DNA of 64,000 bases from Capsicum annuum (lineage: Eukaryota > Streptophyta > Magnoliopsida > Solanales > Solanaceae): contig NC_061111.1 in NCBI RefSeq assembly GCF_002878395.1, positions 20,957,908-21,021,907 of the forward strand, in the 5' to 3' direction. Of this stretch, positions 58,579-64,000 are shown piece by piece. The notes under the pieces are model-generated. The model did not search any database. It was not told the DNA's origin and worked only from the letters and a program-made list of their open reading frames with translations. The translations under genes and the position numbers were made by a program. The first letter of the stretch is position 1, and every line of letters begins with the position of its first letter.

Positions 58579-60399
58579 TCACCAGTAGTCTTTACAAGAG
58601 CAAGTTCCATCTTTGAAATGGTGGAACCGATTTCTATCCCTAACAATGATATTTCTTTCGTAAATCATGGAAATTAGTTTAGTGTATGTATGACAATCCC
58701 TGCACATTCTGACATTTCTCACTATCCTTATAGGAGAACCTTGAGATGTTTTTATAAGTGCAAATGCAATAGCCAGCTTTTGACAATGAGTGCTCAGTCT
58801 TTGCCTCTTCTCTTCTTCGTCTACATCAAACAGTGCCAATGATGTATCCGGAGAATACCCTTCAAATTTCAGTTGCCATTCCATTTGGTGAAGCATGTCA
58901 TACACCACATCACTGCAGGTATGTGACCTATCTTGTGACACAAACTTGTAGACCTTTCTGTTTGCTTCAACCAAGCAAGAACCAGGTACTTGACTTATCC
59001 CTTCATTAACCATTTTTGTCCGAATTGCAGCCATCTTTTCCCACATTTTAGCTTGTGCATACATATTGCAGAGCATGACATAGTCACTGGCATTTCTTGA
59101 TTTCAACTTGAAAAGATTCTTGGCTGCTACTTCTCCCAACTCAACGTTCCGATGAACTCTGCAAGCACTTAGCAGACTTCTCCATAAGACGTCGTTTGGC
59201 TCCATTGACATGCCTTTGATGAGCTCCAAAGCTTCCTCGAGCCTCCCAGCTCGTCCCAAGAGATCAACCATACACCCATAATGCTGAATCGTTGGCTCTA
59301 TCCGATGCTCCAGTCTCATCCTGTCAAAACATTTTAGCCCTTCTTCAACCAATCCAGCATGACTACAAGCACTCAAAACCCCTACATAAACAACATCATC
59401 AGGTTCCAATCTTTCCTTGAGCATTTCGTGGTAGATCCTTAGTGCTTCCTCCCCACGACCGTGCATGGCCAGCCCCGAGATTATGGTACTATAGGACATC
59501 TGATTCTTGTTTGTCATTCTTTGAAAGAGAAATAACCCTTTCTCTAGACATCCACATTTAACATACATGTCTATTAAGGATGTCTCTACTATAACATTGA
59601 GACCAGTCATGTTTCTTAAAAGATATCCATGTGTGGCTTTCCCAAAATCAAGGGCATCCAAATGAGCACAAGCAGAAATAACACTAACCAGTGTACTTTC
59701 CTCTGCCCTCCAACATCCCTCAGTGTTCATTTCACCAAAAACTTTGAGGCAGTCAGACCATAGTCCCAAGTTAGCATGACCTGCAATAAGTGCACTCCAA
59801 GAAGCTATACTTCTTTGATCCATTTGCTCAAAGACAAGGCAAGATTGCCTAATTTCTCCACACTTTCCATATATATTGATCAAACTGTTCTGCACAAACA
59901 TGTCATCCTCATGTCCAAACTTCAAAACTTGCCCATGAATCTGCTTTCCTTCTTTGAGTGCCCGGAATCGAGCACATACCTTAAGAAGTGCAGGATATGA
60001 GAAGTTATCTGGTTCAACCCCATCTTCAATCATATGAATATACCAAAGTAGAGCTTCTTCCAAGTTCATATCCTTGACATATCCTCTTATTAAAGTATTG
60101 TATTCAAATGAACCTGGATCAATGATCTCCCCGAAAATCGAACAAGCATAGTCCATGCTGCGCCATTCTGAAAGTGCACAAGTGGATAAAAGATTGCCTA
60201 CACAGAAGGAGTTATAAATGAATCCAAGTTTCAAGATTTGGCCATGAACTTGCTTCAACTCCAACATGTTGTTGCATTTCTTGATCATAGAAATCCATTC
60301 TTGCTCCTTCAAGATGAAGTTGAATTCTTTGGCTTTTGCATGATCTTCTTGAGGTATCAAGAATGGAGTCTGATAAAGGACTGAAGTCCTAACCATCAT
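58579..60399 (-). CDS. PLS-class PPR protein with DYW domain
   Basis: A single exon encodes 606 aa, as is usual for plant PPR genes. About the first 40 residues (MMVRTSVLYQTPF...) are weakly targeting-like. Then follows a run of PLS repeats: NTLIRGYVKDMNLEEALLWY, DNFSYPALLKVCARF, KQIHGQVLKFG, NSLINIYGKCGEI, SWSALIAGHANLG, TSLIDMYVKCGCLEKG, YSTIISGLAMHGRGEEALRI. It ends with E/E+ motifs (VLWRSLLSACRVHRNVELG; VPGSCLVE) and a DYW domain ending CSCKDYW. Such proteins bind organellar RNA by sequence, and many direct C-to-U editing. The zinc/deaminase centre reads H538-C-Q540 where HSE is usual, while C566 and C569 (MCRDC) are kept. Length and sequence fit Arabidopsis At1g31920, as I recall it. The start could also be Met2. 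It converges on PMK. Confidence 0.93.
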   Translation of the reverse strand: MMVRTSVLYQTPFLIPQEDHAKAKEFNFILKEQEWISMIKKCNNMLELKQVHGQILKLGFIYNSFCVGNLLSTCALSEWRSMDYACSIFGEIIDPGSFEYNTLIRGYVKDMNLEEALLWYIHMIEDGVEPDNFSYPALLKVCARFRALKEGKQIHGQVLKFGHEDDMFVQNSLINIYGKCGEIRQSCLVFEQMDQRSIASWSALIAGHANLGLWSDCLKVFGEMNTEGCWRAEESTLVSVISACAHLDALDFGKATHGYLLRNMTGLNVIVETSLIDMYVKCGCLEKGLFLFQRMTNKNQMSYSTIISGLAMHGRGEEALRIYHEMLKERLEPDDVVYVGVLSACSHAGLVEEGLKCFDRMRLEHRIEPTIQHYGCMVDLLGRAGRLEEALELIKGMSMEPNDVLWRSLLSACRVHRNVELGEVAAKNLFKLKSRNASDYVMLCNMYAQAKMWEKMAAIRTKMVNEGISQVPGSCLVEANRKVYKFVSQDRSHTCSDVVYDMLHQMEWQLKFEGYSPDTSLALFDVDEEEKRQRLSTHCQKLAIAFALIKTSQGSPIRIVRNVRMCRDCHTYTKLISMIYERNIIVRDRNRFHHFKDGTCSCKDYW

Positions 60400-62402
60400 G
60401 CTTTACACCATCATTTTATTTCAAGAATTAAGCTCACTAGTGTAGTAGTATCAAGATTAAAACTTTGTGCTATGAAAATATTAAAATTTGGAATTGGAAA
60501 AGAAGTGAAACTAGCTTGGAATCTTGAACATTTTCTTGATTGTGACCTGTGAGGAGTGCTCTCATCCATGAGATTTGGCAAGTGAATTTGAACCAGAAAA
60601 AATCTGCCAAGTCATTAGACATGAGGAAGTTGATAGGATAATGTTTTTGAGTAGATGGGGTCTATAAAGTGTGGAATTAAAATATAGTAGCCACTCCTGT
60701 GGTCCTATTGCACTTTTGGTAAAATGCTCTACCAATTTCATTGGTCAGCCCAAAATGGGATCAATTGATATAATATCTAAACTTCTTGTCCATTATAAAA
60801 CAAAAACTGGAAAGGGACATTTATTAATGAGTTTAAGTTACATGCACTAATGCACTAATTATGTGAATGGAAATAATGTTTACACAAAATGATTATAAAA
60901 AAGATAGAATAAAGGATTACAATGTTGGTACACTAGTGAAAGGGAACAATTTGCTTCCGTTAAATCATTTGTCTCATTCTTACCCTTGTCTAGTTATTGT
61001 TATCATAGCGGGTTAAGTTTGCACTTATAGACTTAATGAAAAAAGATAAATTTAGACTATTTCACAAATTTTAAGTGCAAATTTGATCTTTTTCTCTTTT
61101 ATGATTTATCAACTTTTTACACTTTCCTTTGACCACAACATCCTCTCACAACAAGATAATAAGCGGTAAATGGTGACATACAGTCATAACCAGTTAAATT
61201 ATATTAAAATTAAAGTTGAGAATAACGTTGAATACTCAAAAACTAATCCAAAATAGGAGAATAATAGAAACTTTTTCTAGTATCAAAGCTACACACATAT
61301 AATTTTAGTTATAAACTTATTTAATTTCAATTTTGAGAAGTGAAATAAGATATTCATTTGAGAGCAAATAGAATAGTTTAGTCAAGGTACGTAGTTTTTA
61401 AATTACATAACACCACAACATCTTTACTAAACTACATAAAATTCTTACTCTTTTTATTAATTACCTAAATTCTTTTTCTAAAAAAAAAATAATCGAATAT
61501 ATCGGCAAATTCATAAATTTTAATTATGTATCTCCCTTTGGTCTAATTAATGTATTATCTATCTCGATCAAAATAGTTTCAGAAATGAATATATCTTACT
61601 AATTAAAATTATGTATCTCAACTTTCAAATTATATATTTGATGCTAATAATGTACCCGAGCAAAAATGGAGTAATTACATTCTTAAGTTTAAAATTATAT
61701 ATCTCAACTTTAAAATTATATATTCTAATGCCAAGTATGTATTCAAAAACTGTAAAGTAAGAAATTATTTGTAACTGAGCAAAAAATAGGAATAGGAAAT
61801 AATTAAGAGTAAATTTGTTGAAATTTATTTAAGTTATACTTTTTTTTTCTCCTCTCTTTATTTTTCAATTTTAAAATGTAGAATGTTGATGTTAGTATGT
61901 TACCAGAAACCCAAGTTTTGTTGGACATCGGGCCTGAGGCCCCATATACATTTTGGAGTCCAATATTGCCTTTTTAGTTAGGCTTAACTCAAATCTTTTG
62001 GGTTCCTAAGCCCAATACTTCTTGGGACTTTTGTTCTGGATCCAAGTTCCAACATTTGTATTTTTTTGGCCCGAATAATTGAAATTTATAAAGTTAAAAA
62101 TTACACATTATAGATAAAATAATTTAATAATTACATGGTATGGTTAATGTTTGAAAAAATTACAATTCATAGTTAATAATTTTAATAATTACATGATATG
62201 GTTAATGTATATATCAAAGGCAAGTAAAACTTTGTCTCTCATAATTAATTTATTGTTTTATCTCTTAGCTGATTAGAGTGTTTAGCGGCAATAGGTCATT
62301 CTTTTATAGGACGTTTTAGCGGCAGTATATATTCTTCCTAATTCAATTGATCTCAAAGTTTATTCTAACATATATCAAAGAATATTTTTATTTCTATTTC
62401 TT
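60400..62402. other. PPR upstream region and AT-rich spacer
   Basis: 60400-60700 should include the PPR promoter. 61500-61740 has irregular repeats of TTATGTATCTCAACTTT-like units. 62097-62205 contains two ~70-base direct repeats (TAATAATTACATGGTATGGT / ...GATATGGT). 61920-62060 is richer in GC, with repeated GGCCT/AAGCCC words. No gene is seen. Confidence 0.45.
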
Positions 62403-62908
62403 TGTAATGCCCCGAAAACGGGTCCCGAGACGTCACACGGTGCTCAAAATTACTAGTAGTCTCAATCTAACCCTATAAGCCTTCTACTATGTATGCAACT
62501 CATATCAAGGTAACTTAAACAAGTAAAAATACTAAAATACTGAATTATTTGAACTGAGCTGAAATCAACTGAATATAAAGTCTGAACAACTAATATTGGA
62601 AGTTTGAATTATAACTGGCAGTCTGACAAGCCTCTACTACTAACAATTAGAGAGCCGTTGGGATAGACCCCCAACTGACTCGAGCTAAACTGAAAACAAC
62701 TAATCAAATACTAAGAAAGCTGAAAATCTGAATAAATGGGTCCTCGAACCATGAGGACTTACCAACTGCTGGGATGTAGATAAGGATGCCCGAAATCACT
62801 CACGCTGCTGAGACTGAACATCTGAACCTTCGTTATTAAATAATGTAGCACATAGACATATATGTGGATCGGTACTTTGAGGATGTACTGAGCATGTGGG
62901 GGTGAATG
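62403..62908. mobile_element. LTR fragment, TGTAATGCCCCG start
   Basis: Starts TGTAATGCCCCGAAAACGGG and shares TAATGTAGCACATAGACATA and TACTGAGCATGTGGGGGTGA with the LTR at 18557-22182. It is cut at 62909 by the LINE that follows. The other end lies outside the window. Confidence 0.55.
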
Positions 62909-62967
62909 CAACAACAACAACAAACCCAGTGTATTCCCACCTAGTGAGGTCTGGGGGGGGGGGGGGG

Positions 62968-63067
62968 NNNNNNNNNNNNNNNNNNNNNNNNNNNNNNNNN
63001 NNNNNNNNNNNNNNNNNNNNNNNNNNNNNNNNNNNNNNNNNNNNNNNNNNNNNNNNNNNNNNNNNNN
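62968..63067. other. Assembly gap of 100 N
   Basis: Exactly 100 N inside a G run. Both sides read GGTCTGGGGGGG, so the flanks are the same sequence. Confidence 0.99.
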
Positions 63068-63348
63068 GGTCTGGGGGGGGGGGGGTAAGATGTACGCAGT
63101 CCATACCTCTACCTCTGAAGAAGTAGAAAGGTTGTTTCCGATAGACCCCCGGCTCAAGACACGAGATACCACACAAACACATAGTAAAGCACAACACGAG
63201 ATTACATAACATAAATACGACACCCATAAGTAATATAAAACAGAGGAAAGCACACAGATTTATAATAAAACATGGAACACGGACTCCTAACAAGAAAAAA
63301 AAAAAAAACCCACCAAGTAATTCCCTACACTAGCGACTCAAACTGGCC

Positions 63349-63996
63349 CTAGTCCTCTGCCCTAATTCGCGTCCTCCAGACCTTCCTATCTAGGGTCATG
63401 TCCTCGGTGAGCTGTAACTGCTCCATGTCCCGCCTAATCACCTCACCCCAATACTTCTTCGACCTACCCCTACCCCTCCTAAAACCATCCAATGCTAGGC
63501 TCTCACACCTACGGACCGGGGCATCCATGACCCTCCTCTTCACGTGTCCGAACCATCTCAATCGGGCTTCCCGCATCTTGCACTCCACTGGAGTCACACC
63601 AACCTTCTTCCGGATGGTCTCATTCCGAACTCTATCCCCTCTAGTCAGCCCACACATCCAGCGCAACATCCGCATTTCTGCCACCCTCATCTTCTGGATG
63701 TGGGAGTTCTTAACTGGCCAACACTCCGCTCCATACAACATGGCCGGACGGACTACCGCCCTGTAGAATTTGCCTTTAAGCTTGGGCGGCACCTTCTTAT
63801 CACACAGCACCCCCGACGCGAGCTTCCACTTCATCCATCCTGCCCCAATACGGTGCGAGACATCCTCGTCAATCTCACCGTTACTCTGGATCACGGACCC
63901 GAGATACTTGAAACTCTCCCTCTTACCTACCTCCTGTGATTCCAGCTTCACTACTACCTCATTCTCCCGCCTCACGTCATTAAACTTGCATTTCAC
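63349..63996 (-). CDS. LINE RT C-terminal region (partial)
   Basis: 215 aa open to the window edge, covering the thumb and C-terminal part of the RTE polymerase: [66 protein letters not shown], then WRTRIRAED and a stop. It aligns without gaps to 10263-10907 of the first LINE and is uninterrupted here, so this copy may be younger. The upstream part is not in the window. Confidence 0.85.
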   Translation of the reverse strand: MKCKFNDVRRENEVVVKLESQEVGKRESFKYLGSVIQSNGEIDEDVSHRIGAGWMKWKLASGVLCDKKVPPKLKGKFYRAVVRPAMLYGAECWPVKNSHIQKMRVAEMRMLRWMCGLTRGDRVRNETIRKKVGVTPVECKMREARLRWFGHVKRRVMDAPVRRCESLALDGFRRGRGRSKKYWGEVIRRDMEQLQLTEDMTLDRKVWRTRIRAED

Positions 63997-64000
63997 ATAC

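Larger units (their letters stand above)
62909..64000 (-). mobile_element. Second RTE LINE, 3' part, running off the window
   Basis: On the minus strand this is the same family as 6879-11212. The (GTT)n end is at 62909-62922, followed (reading leftward from the coding part) by the GTATGGACTGCGTACATCTT block at 63090-63110 and the gypsy-free 3' UTR to 63348. The coding C-terminus is at 63996-63349. A 100-N gap interrupts the tail. An A/T run at 63295-63308 lies in the 3' UTR. Confidence 0.9.

Noticed and set aside
62758..63293. Open frames of ~165 aa that run through the N gap
   Set aside because: They exist only because N codons are translated as X; the sequence is LINE 3' UTR and LTR.

Overview
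The window is nuclear DNA of a flowering plant, most likely a nightshade (Solanaceae). It is AT-rich and gene-poor. It carries RTE-type LINEs and SINEs with (GTT)n tails, a Tekay/Del gypsy element and a TTGCAACAGAT-type minisatellite next to a MULE; I associate that combination with pepper or its relatives, but the genus is a guess.

Four host genes are readable and intact. (1) 5772-18059 (+): AE7/CIA2-type MIP18 protein of cytosolic iron-sulfur assembly, 5 exons, 158 aa. Its first intron is a textbook U12-type AT-AC intron that holds a 4.3-kb RTE LINE; intron 3 holds broken L1 LINEs. (2) 43467-47336 (-): ESCRT-II subunit VPS25, 6 exons, 179 aa, with a tRNA-derived SINE in intron 2. (3) 51894-58118 (+): phosphomevalonate kinase of the mevalonate pathway, 10 exons, 509 aa, with a GC-AG intron. 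(4) 58579-60399 (-): an intronless 606-aa PLS-class PPR protein with a DYW domain, convergent with the kinase gene. The kinase/PPR pair appears to be the same neighbour pair as Arabidopsis At1g31910-At1g31920. The genes serve unrelated housekeeping roles and do not form a functional cluster.

The rest is repeats in layers. 1-2290: an LTR end abutting a broken MULE transposase and a minisatellite. 18557-22712: a solo-LTR-like unit carrying a PIF/Harbinger-like insertion, its end copied by a 434-bp tandem duplication. 22.7-27.7 kb: AT-rich DNA with MITE- and Helitron-like pieces. 27708-39979: a complete but dead 12.3-kb chromovirus-type gypsy element with 5-bp target duplication, itself carrying a 2.1-kb hAT-like element in gag. 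47.8-49.0 kb: a scrambled receptor-like cytoplasmic kinase pseudogene. 62403-64000: an LTR related to the one at 18.5 kb, with a second RTE LINE (minus strand) running off the window, and a 100-N gap inside a poly-G run whose two flanks look the same.

I found no undescribed multi-gene system. The observations most worth checking are the U12 AT-AC intron with its preserved empty LINE site, the GC-AG intron of PMK, the altered deaminase motif of the DYW protein, and the probably artificial gap.
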